Of a stretch of DNA of 64,000 nt, positions 21,148 to 31,685 are shown piece by piece. The translations under genes and the position numbers were made by a program. This DNA comes from Ciona savignyi. Taxonomy: Eukaryota > Chordata > Ascidiacea > Phlebobranchia > Cionidae. The notes under the pieces were generated by a model. The model worked only from the letters and a program-made list of their open reading frames with translations, was not told the origin of the DNA and searched no databases. The stretch spans positions 922,668-986,667 of the forward strand of contig CH002796.1 of the NCBI GenBank assembly GCA_000149265.1, in the 5' to 3' direction. How positions within the stretch are numbered: position 1 is the stretch's first letter; each line of letters begins with the position of its first letter.

Positions 21148-21899
21148 ACCTGCTATATGGGCTGAATAAATGAGAATTCCATCCTAACAGGTGCTCTGTT
21201 CTGACTAATTTGCATTCTTGCCTTGTTTAATTTTCCTATTGTGCTTTATACATATATAGACTCTAATTCCGCTTTGACATTACTAACTCCTAATAAACAA
21301 AAACAATTTTCGCAAGTTGGTTTTTGTATAAGGGGTATGACAAGAAAAAGAAACACAAAATAATTAACGAAAACTGCGGAACACGCGACAATCAGGCATC
21401 CAAGGTTTATGGACAAAATGTATAGTCCAATCATTACGCACAAAATAGCATAAATTTACGTTATCCAAAAAGAAGACTACAATTTCAAGTGCGGTAAGGT
21501 AAATACTGTTGTTACCCAGTCGATTTGGTAAATTAAATCAAAGGAAATTGGTTAAAATTTACAATAACTTTGGGGGTAAACTTATATACATCAAAATAAA
21601 TTCATGATTAACGTATTTAACTGAAAAGTGACGTAATAATACGCTTAGTTACGTTGCAATTGCTCGAAGCAGTCTTAGTATGCTGTTGGCACGGCAAATA
21701 CACACAAACACCAGTGAAGAAATAACGTAGAAATAACGGTACTGTACAAAAGTCGGAAAATAGATTCAGGTTAAAAAGCTAGTTGCGTTTAAGCGACGGA
21801 AAAGTTTGTTAAAAAAGCGGAAATAAGTTAGATTGACAAGCGGGGTGGAAAGTCGCACTGAAGTCAGCGTTCATAGAGATCCTTTACAGCTTTGGCATT
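21148..21899. other. Spacer between convergent CYP26 genes
   Basis: About 750 AT-rich bases between the two stop codons. It holds the 3' ends of both genes. No canonical AATAAA for copy B was found on the minus strand here, and nothing else is recognisable. Confidence 0.7.
21165..21170 (+). terminator. Poly(A) signal of CYP26 copy A
   Basis: AATAAA 18 bases after the stop codon of copy A. Confidence 0.65.
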
Positions 21900-22149
21900 T
21901 TAGGAGTTGTCACAGGACGCTCTTTTGCTACTGGAAGTTACAACTCCGACTCTGTCTCTCGGCTCGAGGATGACTGGTAAGCCATCTTTCGGGTGAAGGG
22001 TTGGGATGGAGACCATTTTTGGGAGTTTTTCGTTGGCGAGTTTCCAACCGCTGTTACACCTTATCATTTCGATGATTGCGAGTTTGCTGATGGTGCGAGC
22101 GTAGTCTTGCCCGATGCACATTCTCGGTCCACCCCCGAATGGAATATAA
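21900..22149 (-). CDS. CYP26: CYP26 copy B terminal exon (heme-binding)
   Basis: Acceptor GCTTGCAG. It encodes YIPFGGGPRMCIGQDYA (heme Cys present), HPKDGLPVILEPRD and a Ser-rich tail, ending at TAA. Copy A has no intron between PGQY and the heme loop. Confidence 0.94.
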
Positions 22150-25100
22150 CTGCAAGCAAGTACATAGGTTAGTTTTTCGTATACAACTTGGGAATATCCA
22201 GGAAAATACTAGTTAGCCTATACGAACCATTTAAGGAGCAGACTTAGTTAAAAAAAACAGCAAAATTAGTATGGCTTTTTGACCGCGCTGAGCTCTTATA
22301 TTGGTTTGGTCGCTGAGTCCATTTTTAAATAGAAAGTGATATGGATCAGTTGCGTAAACCGTTAGACTACACAACCGTTCAAGAATTACGAATCATTTTC
22401 CATAATAAACATTTTCAGTAATCTAACTTTAATTTCCTTATTTTTATATTAGCAGTTTCCCTCTTTCCTTTATTTCAGTTTCCCCCCTTAAATACCATTT
22501 TTGATTAAATCGCGAATCGCCGTTAAAATAAATAAAACGTATCATGTTACGTTGTTCGAAAGCCTAAATTGCTTAGGATAGGCATAGGATATTCATGAAT
22601 GGAAAAAACAAGGGGGTTAACAGACGGGCAATCGTCAGATTACCTCGTGCCCATCATCGGGTTACCGGGGCTATTGCAGTGTGTTGTGTATGATTGAGAC
22701 TTTCCTTCAATTTGGTAGAACCCATTAATCCACTGGGTTCAAGCAATGTCCGTTAAGTGCCTTGCCCAAGGACACAACCAAGAAGTTTCCTATCGACAAC
22801 CTTTCGGCTAAAACGTCACGCACTAAACCACCAGACTAATCTGATCTGTGCTTACCGGTATTTGGTTTCGTTTCCAGTCGGCGCGAAGTTTTCCGGGTTA
22901 AACTCGCTCATGTGTTTGAATTCCATCTCGTGTGTGTCCCGTATGTTGTAGATCACCGTCCAGCCTTTGGGAATGCGGTAGTCCTGTAACAAAAGAGCCG
23001 TTGTTAGCATCGCGGTTTCGGTCGTGCTGAGACACTCAACTTGAAGCCGGGTTTATTACGCACGGTCAAGTTCACGAAATGGTTATTCGGAAAGGAGAAA
23101 TTAAATTTGAAAGGTGTCGTGACCAAACTCCTCACCTAATGACGACCGAACCGGCCACAAAATAACAGGACACTTGAAAGTGCATGACCCGTCAGGTTTT
23201 AATTAAGTTTTATTGAAGTGCCTATCGCCTATGTTCAAATTCCCGCTTCCGTTAATAAATCAGCGCCCTAATGTCTAGTGCAGTCAAAGTTTATCATTTG
23301 GCCTGTAATTTATCCCAGTTATTAATAGCACACTACTCGCAAAACTGCGGCTGTGACAAAAGTTCACGGCGAATTAGGCAAACAGTGACTTACTAATTTA
23401 GCTGACGCGATTCTATTTATAAAAATCGGAGGTGAACAGTTCAGTGAAAAGGACCTAGGTGTGTACTCAACATTGGCCGGACTTTAGAACCGACTGATTT
23501 AAGGAGCGCACTTAAAAGATGTAACGATTTGATTGCAGTAATGTCATATGGGTTACTTGATGACAGACTATCATAGTGCTTCGCAATCATGCAGTGTGCC
23601 GCGAAACACTACTGTGCAGCAAAACAATGCTTATAGGTGTGCCGCAGGAAATTATATTATTTTCTCAAAACACGTTTTTTTACCAAATAAGAAGGATTTA
23701 AATTTTTACAAATTTGAATATCACGGCTATCAGACACTTCTTTAATATAATATTAAATGAATATAGCTTGTCAGAAGACCGCCATTGTACAATTATGACT
23801 GCAATGTGCCGTCAAATTTATTAAGTTTCTAAATGTTTCTCTAGTAAAAAAAGCTTGAGAAACACTGCTCTAACCTGGACCTTGGTCATTACACTGAACT
23901 GAAAAACGCGTGCGGCCAACTCAAACGAGGTGAAAAGTGTAATTTGTTTAAAATGTCCTGCGTGCGCTGGTATAATGGACGACTTTGTTGCGAAATGACT
24001 GGTGACCGAATAACCTTTCCGCGGTGCCGTTATCATGATGACTATGTATACGTAGTTTATATCATAATGACTGTGCATACGAAGTATGTGTACATGAACT
24101 TACCCCGATTTGGAACGTCTTTCGGGCGCGCCTGTACGCGCCTAGCACCGGTGGACGTATCCGCAGCGTTTCCTTGAAAACTTGGTCGAGGTAGGTGAGT
24201 TTGTGGAGGGCCTGGAGATCGATCACGCGCTCTTCCTCGTCCGGGGTCTCGGCGTCGGCGGAGGACCGCTCTTCGCGCAAAATTCCGTGATCGATTAGTT
24301 CTTTTTCGACCTTAGCAAAGACTTCGGGGTGCCGCGCGAGCTCGAGAGTCGTGGAGGTTAAAGCGCTCGCCGAGGTGTAGTACCCGGCAAACATTAGTTC
24401 AATCGCCATTTCTTTGATTGCGAGGTCGCTTAGTTCAAAGTCGTCATCCTGCGCGACTGGTTTTTGGTTGTTGTTTGTGTTGTTGTTATCGATTTGTTCC
24501 TCAGATCGCAATTTCTTCAATCTGCAAAATCATGAGAGCTTGGTTATAATAAAAAATGGAACTTTGCAAATGGCTTACACATTGTCGTTTTGGAAAGTGC
24601 GAAAAACACTGAGGTGTTTTCAATGACCGGCCACTCAAATGTATTAAGAAGTGCGATAATTCCAAGCGTTTAATTGGGTTGTGATCGCACTTAAAATCGG
24701 AAAACACAAAAACGACTAGTTTTAGCGAAAGGTTTGAAAGAAACTTCAAGAAATGTTTTCTACTTTAGTTCGTTAATAGGTACGCGGGAGAAAAATGTAA
24801 CTTTGACGAAAAAATCAACAAAAATCTACCTTATGGAGTTCTTGATTTCCTCGTGTAGGATTATTCCAAGCGCCCCGCGGAAAGCGCTTCTATCGTCGGG
24901 TTCGCTTTCCGCTCCGTCTTTGTTGATTTCCGCAAGAACCGCTTTCTTTTTGATCTCTATGTGAGTTTGAAGAAGATCGAGGAGTTGTTGTCTCGCCTTC
25001 ATTCCCTGGAAATGCATTTAAAACTCAGCGATTTTTGTACCAAATTTATTGAAAATATTGCGACCGCAAGAAGACGCTAAAGATTTATTAAAGGAAATGG

Positions 25101-28100
25101 TGACCAGAAAGAGATGCCAAAAGTGTACGGTCGTGTAGCCGAATTGTAACTAGACCGATACATATATACCGACTACTTTAAACCAAAAAACGGTTCAATT
25201 GACGAGCCCATCATGGGTTCGAAACTTGGCTTTGTAAAAAAAGATTCAAGCCGTTTAAAGATTGACATGATATTTATGTTTGCCACCATAGTGGGAAACG
25301 GCACTCGCTAGACACTGATATTTTTTTACCGACATACCCCTAGCCGGAGTAGGAAAGCTATTTTAATGTCGTAATTATTTGACATGATGTTTTCCATTTT
25401 ACCGACCCATTTGAGGCCATTTTGAATCAACGCAACTCACTCTACCTACATGGCAGAGGAACCAGGTTAAATCTACTACACTCGGAAGTATATGCAAATC
25501 GGAGTTTTCCCAACCGCATATAAGAGTGGCAGTTAAGCAGGCAGGTGGTCCCGGGTGGCCAACCGCGCTATTTCACCTTTGCATTTTTGTATATTACTTC
25601 CCGTGTGGCCGAAATGCCAAGCGCAAGAGCAACGACCTCGTATGGCGCCAATTATATATAAAGTCCAAGGTGGGCGCAGTTTGAAGTGCGAATTACACGA
25701 CGTGCTATTATTTACTTCACTTCCACAAGCTTCAACAAGCCATTGCAAGCATACAGTTGTCGAATACCAAGATTGATATTTTAATCAACACCATTGTTTA
25801 AATGTTTGGATTTCCCTTAAAGTTATTTCGCTTTTAACAAATGTGTATAAAATGCGTTAGTATAGCAATTACTGCGCAGAAATTGGCTGAGTTTAGCAAA
25901 TTCTGCGATGAAACCAGTCAACTTCTGGAGTAAATAACTAACACTGCATTTAATGCAAACAAGTATGCAGTGTTGTAACTGTAAATCTCTTATTTCGATC
26001 ATTATTATTTAATGTCTATGTAATATCCCGGATGTAAGCTTATTAATAGCGGTCTCATTCATTCTAATACTTTCCTTAGCGAGCGTACGGTACTTAATAA
26101 ATAAACTGAAGAGTTCTATAAAATGTGAGCGTAATAATGATTAATAAGTCACAAAACATCTATGTATTAAAGACATTTTATGGTAGAATAACCCAATTTA
26201 CCTTGTTGAATCCCAATCCTGGTATGTTGTGTGGGATACAGAATACGTTGCTGACAAGCTGGTTGAAAGTTTGAAACAACTTGTCCGATTTGGCTTGGTC
26301 GGTGATCTCAAGGCCCAGCAACGCGTTCACCCCCACGTCGAATGTCAGTCGTAGCATGTTGGGGTAAACCAGGGGCCGCTCGCTCTTCTGCATCTGCTGG
26401 ACCTGAAACAAATTTAAAAAAAAATTAAAAAAATTAAAAAAATATAAAAATATATATATATATATTTTTTTTTAAATGTTCAATTCTTGAGAAGGGGCAA
26501 AAGAAAGCTATGGGAATGTAAAAGTGTATATTAATCAGAGAATGGTGGATTCGATACTGTGATGGGGTTGGGGTTAGTGTTAAAATCAAGGTTTCTCTAT
26601 TTTTGTACTCTTATCAATAAAATCGTGAAATACAAGAATTTGAATTCACAGAATTTTTAATTCAATCTTCGTAGGCGAATTAGAATATTATGCATACAAT
26701 TAAAACCACACAAGACAGAAATTAGACCAATAGCTACGAAAGGGGTCTTTTGGCAGATTATTTTGAGCTTTGTTTGAAAGTTCTAGCCTATACCAAGGTA
26801 CATGCTTTTTTGTGGAATATATTTATACTTGTATCTTAAAATACCAGTCGTTTTGCCTGATCAACAAATGTCGCAATTGCAGAAAGAAAGCTTAGTCGAC
26901 TCTAAAACGCTTATTATCGATCCCACAACGATATTACCAATTACACGAACGTTATACAATCGCAAGAGCTTTCAAGAAACGACGGTGCTTGCTCGAAGGT
27001 ACCAGGAATGCAACGCAGATTCAATTAATATAAACATTGCGGCAAAGGACGATATACCGAGTGTATTCTGGGGCCGGCGTTTTCCAAGAAACGGTCAGCG
27101 ATTGAAAGGCTCGTTGCTTAACCACGGCAAGCTCTTAACAAGCTTCTTGCATTTCGGGGAGGAGAAACTACACACTTAAATGAAGATTAGGGCATGAGGG
27201 TTAGTTTAAACATGGGGTTGAAGTTAGGAACATTTTAAGATTAGTATTTAGGGCAGAGTAAAACTAAGTTTCTATAATTTTGGTGAGATTAGTTTTCCAT
27301 AGTTTTAATTTATATTTTCCTCGTTCCCTTTTTCCGTTCATTTAAGACTGCCCTTTTAAAGGGAGAATTTGCCATTGATTGCGGTAATTGCATACGGGCT
27401 CTGAATAAACTCGTGTGTCAGGCACAATAGCTTAACTTTACCGCTGCGACCGTTTGGATTTGTGCCGTGACTTTAACACAACGAAAATCGGCAGATAACT
27501 TGATTCCGAATTAATTGGTTTTCTCATTCGTAATTTGGCTGCATTTTTAACCAAAAAACACCCCCACGGCTTAACTTTCAATTAACATTTAAGCGGAAAG
27601 AAAAGGTTGCTGCAATGCAGTACACTGTCCGCGCTTGCACCGGTTTCGTAGAAGCTATCGGGGCGACGCCCTGCAACCAATTTAGCCGTTTTTAACCAAA
27701 TTTATCGGATCGTAAAGACAACCGCGTAGCCGAAGCAAAGAGCCCGACCTAATTAAACTCGATTGGAAGTGATTACGCGCTCTGAACTGCAAATCGACAG
27801 AATAAGAACCGGAACTTATCGCTATTAATTCCATACAGCAACGGCAGCGAAGCATGATTGAAAATTCTAAATTTATTAAGCTTTCGAAGAAGTCCAAACG
27901 CTATAAACTCTTTATCTAATCCAGCAGGGCATAATTGAAAATGTGAACTTACGATTTTCGCCGAGTGATGCCTCATAAACGGGATGTATTGGTTGAGCAT
28001 GGCTCGGGTGAATGCCTTGAAAGCGACCTTTCGCTTGAATTTGTGTATCGCGCCTGTCGAGTTGACGATGCCGTTCATACCGAGAATAGCGCGGACTGTG

Positions 28101-31100
28101 TAAGGCCAAATCGTTGTCACAAGGTCGTGTTCTCCAGTCAAGACCTGCGTGAAGAAAAATATCAAACCAGTCCTCCAAGGCATTCCAAATCCAATCTATA
28201 GCAATTTAAATGTTACCACGTCATACTAATCCGCTTTAATAAAGAGTATTATAAACTCAAGTTGGTTTGGTATATACAAGGGCCTCAACAGCGACCCTTT
28301 TTTGGTTTGAATTCTATTTTGTTTAGTCCATTTACCTGTTTGACGTATTCGTGTCCAGATACTTTGACCATGGGCAGCGAAATCGCACTCGTAGTGAAGA
28401 CGTTTCCGTATTTCTTTCTCCGACTGGAATTAAAATTCGCTCCCTGTAGATAAAAGGCGATTTTAATCAGCATGAAATTAATTGAATAATTGCATTGAAA
28501 ACGACTATGACCCTAAAGTTGACCTTTGTGTGGCGGTCAGACTATTGAGACCGCGGGTTAACGAGCGATGATGTTTTTTCAAAGGCACCGTCTCGGCTTT
28601 GTTGTCCTTTGCCAAATCATGACAAATAGCCACCGTAAGCAATCGTTAACCCGGTATGCCCTCGATTGGGTACTCTCTCACTATAGAGTCGCTCTTGAAA
28701 CGCACCACTGCGGGCTGGAATAAATGTCGCGGACAGTGGCAGGGACAAAAGCCCCTAATCTAATCGGCGCTCGTTAAAATACCCGAGACAAAACGGCTCT
28801 CGTGCTTGGACAAAGTATCGAGCGATCGCGGCGAGGTCAGCGAGAGGTGAAGCCAGGCGCGGCCCCGACTAATCACCTTCTTAGCACCTGTAGACCCCGG
28901 CAAAATAGACGGTCAATCTCCGGTCGATCATTGCGCTCGTAAGTGGTCGTAATGGGCGCCGCCGATTAAATTTACCGGGGTAATCTGCAACCCGAAACGA
29001 CGCGAAAGCAAACATATCATTGTTTATGGCGCGATTCTCGCAGCGACAGCCGAGGTAGCCACTTAATACCGGGTTATGTGAGCGTACATACGTCATTCGA
29101 CGCTAAGGCCAAGCATTACCTTGAGACCGAGTCAAGTTGTCTGACACCGGTTTCATTATCTCCGACCTTTCGTGGACTTATCCCTTTGACCCAAACTGGA
29201 AGTTGTAACTTTATCGTGGCAAGCAAGGTCGCGTCCTTATATACAATTGGATAAAAAGCTTTTCGCTCGCGCGACCGTAAAGCGCTGTCAAATTTCGCTT
29301 ACTGTGCCGGAAACATTAGCCGAGTTGTACAATCACGTTTCCTACCTGTGTAAATAGGCCATGGGGTTCACTCAACGGCCAAACAGGTGACAAACAAATC
29401 TAGAATTAGGACTTGCGGCCACGGGACGCAGCGGGACATTTCTAAAATCCGAACTACATGACAAAATTCGCTCAAGTTTACGCTGATAACCCGAACCGGC
29501 GTCGGAGCAATGTAAACAACTTAAATGTAATCATATTGTTAGGGAAATATTAAAGTCCCAATGTCAACATAGGGACAAGGTCTTTTGTATGACGGTACAA
29601 GTTCGTTGGCGGCCATGGTTCCGATTACAAGTCGGGCGTAATGGTTGAACAAGGTTTAATGTCGATTATTACATAAGCCACGTTCTTGTTTTGGTAAGAT
29701 TCATCGAAAACAACTCAATGCAAACGGAATTACCAGTCAACGGAGAAATGAAATAATGCCCGGGGCCTTACACAGAATTACATTATTAGCTGGTTGAATA
29801 GGCTTTCGATTGATTGGACGTTTTATCTTAGAATGAAAACCATTCGAACTTTGCGAGACCTTTAGTTTCTGCGAAAGCGGAGCATTTGATTATGAGAAAA
29901 TCCGACAAAATACGTTTTGATTCCGCCATTAAGGCAGCGGATTGTGGGCGGGCCAAATAGTTGCGTACAATAAAATTCCCTCTTTGAAACAAAACCACAG
30001 GCTTAAGCGATTCGTTCCGTTTCTTGTTTTATAAATAGCGGTAAGATCGGATAGTAAAAGGGGCGTTTTGTAAAAAAAAAACGGAAGTCGATTGCGGAAT
30101 TTGATTGCGGAATTTTCGCGGAGTACGCTCGGGAGCGACAACCGGGGATTAAATTCAAGTTGATGCAACAATGGCACTCCGAATTCCACACACGCGACGC
30201 AGCAATGTGTCACCCCCGCACGAGAGACAAGTGCTCCCGGTCACGCTGCCACACAAACGCCGCTCAGCTTCACCCAAATCGATTTTAAATTATTGAAATC
30301 GCACATTTAATTCCGAGATTTGCCGATCGCTTGCTCAGCGTAGTTTATCGGCCTATGAGACTGCAGGCGCAATGTATAATCTCACTGAAAGAGATAACGC
30401 GGTTTAAGGCCACACCGTCAGAGTCCACAAGTTCGGTTGTTATCTGCTCATAAAGCACAACCATCCTGTCCGCTTTGATAAACTATTCTGCGGTTGCTAC
30501 TCGCTTAATCCGTAACGCTCGTGGAAAAATACAATCTACTCCAGGGCGAAACCACTTCTAGATTTAAGCTAACCACACGCAGAACGAAGCTGTAGGTTAA
30601 TAGAGCAGCTAGTTACCTGTGTGATCCAAGCGATGGTTTCTCCGATGAAGGGCAGTCCGAAACTTCCGGGTGGAATTGGAAGGTGGTTCAAGTTGCTGTC
30701 GGGATCAAACGCCTTCTTCATATTGTAATGAACCCACCACGCGTTGAGTGGACGCCAAAGAACACAGGCTACCAGGAAAGCAGTGACCACAAACAAAAAG
30801 ATTGCCATCACCGGCGACGCACTAGGTGCAGGGCCGCCGTCCTGGACCAGTATTGTCCCATTCAGTAGCTCTGCAGATTGGTTGGCACCAGAATGAATCT
30901 CTTCAAGGTTTTCCGCTCTCCCCAGCACCGAATCTGTCTCGTTTCCGCTTAATGCACTTTTCCAACCCTCAGTAACGTTTTCCTGTAAAAGTAAAAAAAA
31001 CGCGTTAAGTTCCAGTCCGTAGCAGCTAAGGCAAAACTGCGAGCAGCTAGCCTCTCCACGACCATATGAGGTTCATACAAGTCAAAAGCCAGAGTTCAAG

Positions 31101-31685
31101 CAGCTTAGAGGCGTACTCGAAACCTCGGTTTACGCAATCAAGGTTCAACAGTTTAAGCGCAATGTAAAGAGCCTACAACGCGACTGCTTCTGTTCGTCGA
31201 AAGTTTTCGCATATCATAATTAAATCAGCCTGGAATCTAAGCGCTACAAGAATAGGAATTAAGTCACTCTTTAGGCTATATCGCTTACTCGTCAGTAGTC
31301 GGTATTAAAACTGCCAGTCATGCAATTTAGTTTGCGCTTGAGTACGATTTCTATGTAATATATTTCCTGCAAAATCGGCGACTGGGTTCTCATCAATACG
31401 CGTGCACACCAAGTAGTCTCAAGTTGCGAATAACGCGGTGAAAGCAAGGTCACTTATAATCCTGCTCGCTTGGCCGCAAACTTTTCGCTCAGACCTAATC
31501 CGCGGATTTTAATAGTGCCAGCGACCGAGATATCACTTAGCAACCAAACCGCCGCGAAGACAGAGATCGTAGACGCGGACATTAATTAGACCCCCAAGAC
31601 AAAGTCAAATTGAACGTACCATGCTTGAGAGTAACCATAAAGGGGTGTTGTTTCGTTGGTTCCCAGTGCTCACAGACAAGCTCAT
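21900..31685 (-). CDS. CYP26: CYP26-type cytochrome P450, copy B
   Basis: Minus-strand gene with exons 31620..31685 (predicted), 30617..30982, 28336..28443, 27953..28144, 26202..26402, 24830..25005, 24104..24521, 22856..22983 and 21900..22149. All phases agree, giving about 634 aa. Same family role as copy A: ER-anchored retinoic acid oxidation. Seen: N-terminal extension with sequons, membrane anchor (about 80-99), LPIPPG hinge, GLPFIGE, RRKKYGNVFTT, IWPYTVRAILG, I-helix AGYYTS (415-420), ExxR E487-R490, DYRIPKGW and heme loop FGGGPRMCIG with Cys563. Odd: the I-helix acid is Tyr418; PERF is PENF (Asn541); Asn-rich and acidic inserts flank the I-helix exon. Identity to copy A is modest, so the duplication is old or fast-evolving. 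Confidence 0.93.
22318..22382 (-). mobile_element. Family A SINE head, decayed
   Basis: TTGCGTAAACCGTTAGACTA and ACACAACCG. In a CYP26 copy B intron. Confidence 0.45.
22590..22845 (-). mobile_element. Family B SINE touching a CYP26 copy B donor
   Basis: TTCATGAATGG to CACTAAACCACCAGACTAAT. The head end lies 6-10 bases from the GTAAG donor of exon 8. Confidence 0.85.
22856..22983 (-). CDS. CYP26: CYP26 copy B exon 8
   Basis: Acceptor TTGTTACAG, donor GTAAGC, phase 2 out. It encodes DYRIPKGWTVIYNIRDTHE and EFNPENFAPTGN. The donor is followed within about 6-10 bases by a family B SINE. Confidence 0.93.
23430..23443 (+). promoter_or_regulatory. Candidate DR2 retinoic acid response element
   Basis: AGGTGA, spacer AC, AGTTCA. 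It matches RGKTSA-N2-RGKTSA exactly and lies in the intron of CYP26 copy B between 22984 and 24103. Confidence 0.35.
23578..23880 (-). mobile_element. hAT-like MITE, copy 2
   Basis: Reverse-orientation copy of the 5905 element, in an intron of CYP26 copy B; the terminal GGTGTGCCGC style is typical of hAT elements. Confidence 0.55.
24104..24521 (-). CDS. CYP26: CYP26 copy B exon 7 (I- and K-helices)
   Basis: Acceptor TTTTGCAG, donor GTAAGT, phase 2 in and phase 0 out. It carries an Asn-rich low-complexity insert, the I-helix ELMFAGYYTSASALTS, an acidic loop and FKETLRIRPPVLGAYRR. In copy A the I- and K-helices are on separate exons. Confidence 0.94.
24830..25005 (-). CDS. CYP26: CYP26 copy B exon 6
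   Basis: Acceptor TTTCCAG, donor GTAGAT, phase 0 in and phase 2 out. It begins GMKARQQLLDLL and is highly charged. Copy A has no intron at the exon 6/7 boundary: its equivalent exon 5 runs straight on into the I-helix. Confidence 0.92.
25128..25245 (+). mobile_element. Family A SINE, full length
   Basis: Head ACGGTCGTGTAGCCGAAT, middle CGATACATATACCGACTAC and B box GGGTTCGAAACTTGG. CYP26 copy B intron. Confidence 0.75.
26202..26402 (-). CDS. CYP26: CYP26 copy B exon 5
   Basis: 67 codons, phase 0; acceptor TTGTTTCAG, donor GTAAAT. It contains VGVNALLGLE and IPHNIPGLGFNK, equivalent to exon 4 of copy A. Confidence 0.93.
27150..27345. mobile_element. G-rich TIR MITE, decayed, in CYP26 copy B intron
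   Basis: GGGGAGGAGAAACTACACAC at the left, TTTTCCTCGTTCCC at the right, with the shared inner AAACATGGGGTTGAAG. Confidence 0.5.
27953..28144 (-). CDS. CYP26: CYP26 copy B exon 4 (C-helix)
   Basis: 64 codons, phase 0; acceptor TTCACGCAG, donor GTAAGT. It begins VLTGEHDLVTTIWPYTVRA, has HKFKRKVAFKAFTR and ends HHSAKI. Confidence 0.94.
28336..28443 (-). CDS. CYP26: CYP26 copy B exon 3
   Basis: 36 codons, phase 0 on both sides; acceptor CTACAG, donor GTAAAT. It encodes GANFNSSRRKKYGNVFTT and ends SGHEYVKQ. It aligns with exon 2 of copy A but stops 16 bases earlier. Confidence 0.92.
28508..28525 (-). promoter_or_regulatory. Paired nuclear-receptor half-sites (DR6)
   Basis: On the minus strand AGGTCA and GGGTCA with spacer 6, in the 28444-30616 intron of CYP26 copy B. 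DR6 is not a standard retinoid element. Confidence 0.2.
28834..28850 (+). promoter_or_regulatory. Candidate DR5 retinoic acid response element (intronic)
   Basis: AGGTCA, spacer GCGAG, AGGTGA. It fits RGKTSA-N5-RGKTSA and lies in the 28444-30616 intron of CYP26 copy B. DR5 elements are the preferred RAR:RXR sites, and CYP26 genes are known RA targets. Confidence 0.45.
30617..30982 (-). CDS. CYP26: CYP26 copy B exon 2 (anchor)
   Basis: 122 codons, phase 0 in and out, donor GTAACT. It begins E-N-V-T-E-G. Sequons are NVT, NET, NQS and NGT, followed by the anchor VMAIFLFVVTAFLVACVLW, LPIPPGSFGLPFIGE and the end WITQ. Confidence 0.93.
31620..31685 (-). CDS. CYP26: CYP26 copy B, predicted first coding exon
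   Basis: The next exon opens without an ATG behind a strong acceptor (TTTTTTTTACTTTTACAG), so an upstream coding exon is required. This 22-codon block starts with ATG, begins MSLSVSTG, contains an NNT sequon and ends in phase 0 at donor GTACGT, as needed. Only phase and splice signals support it. Confidence 0.5.

Noticed and set aside
23063..23074. CGGTCA and AGTTCA in direct contact
   Set aside because: First half-site misses consensus and spacing 0 is atypical.
28508..28525. Retinoic acid response element
   Set aside because: Half-sites are good but the spacer is 6, not 5, 2 or 1; kept only as a weak site.
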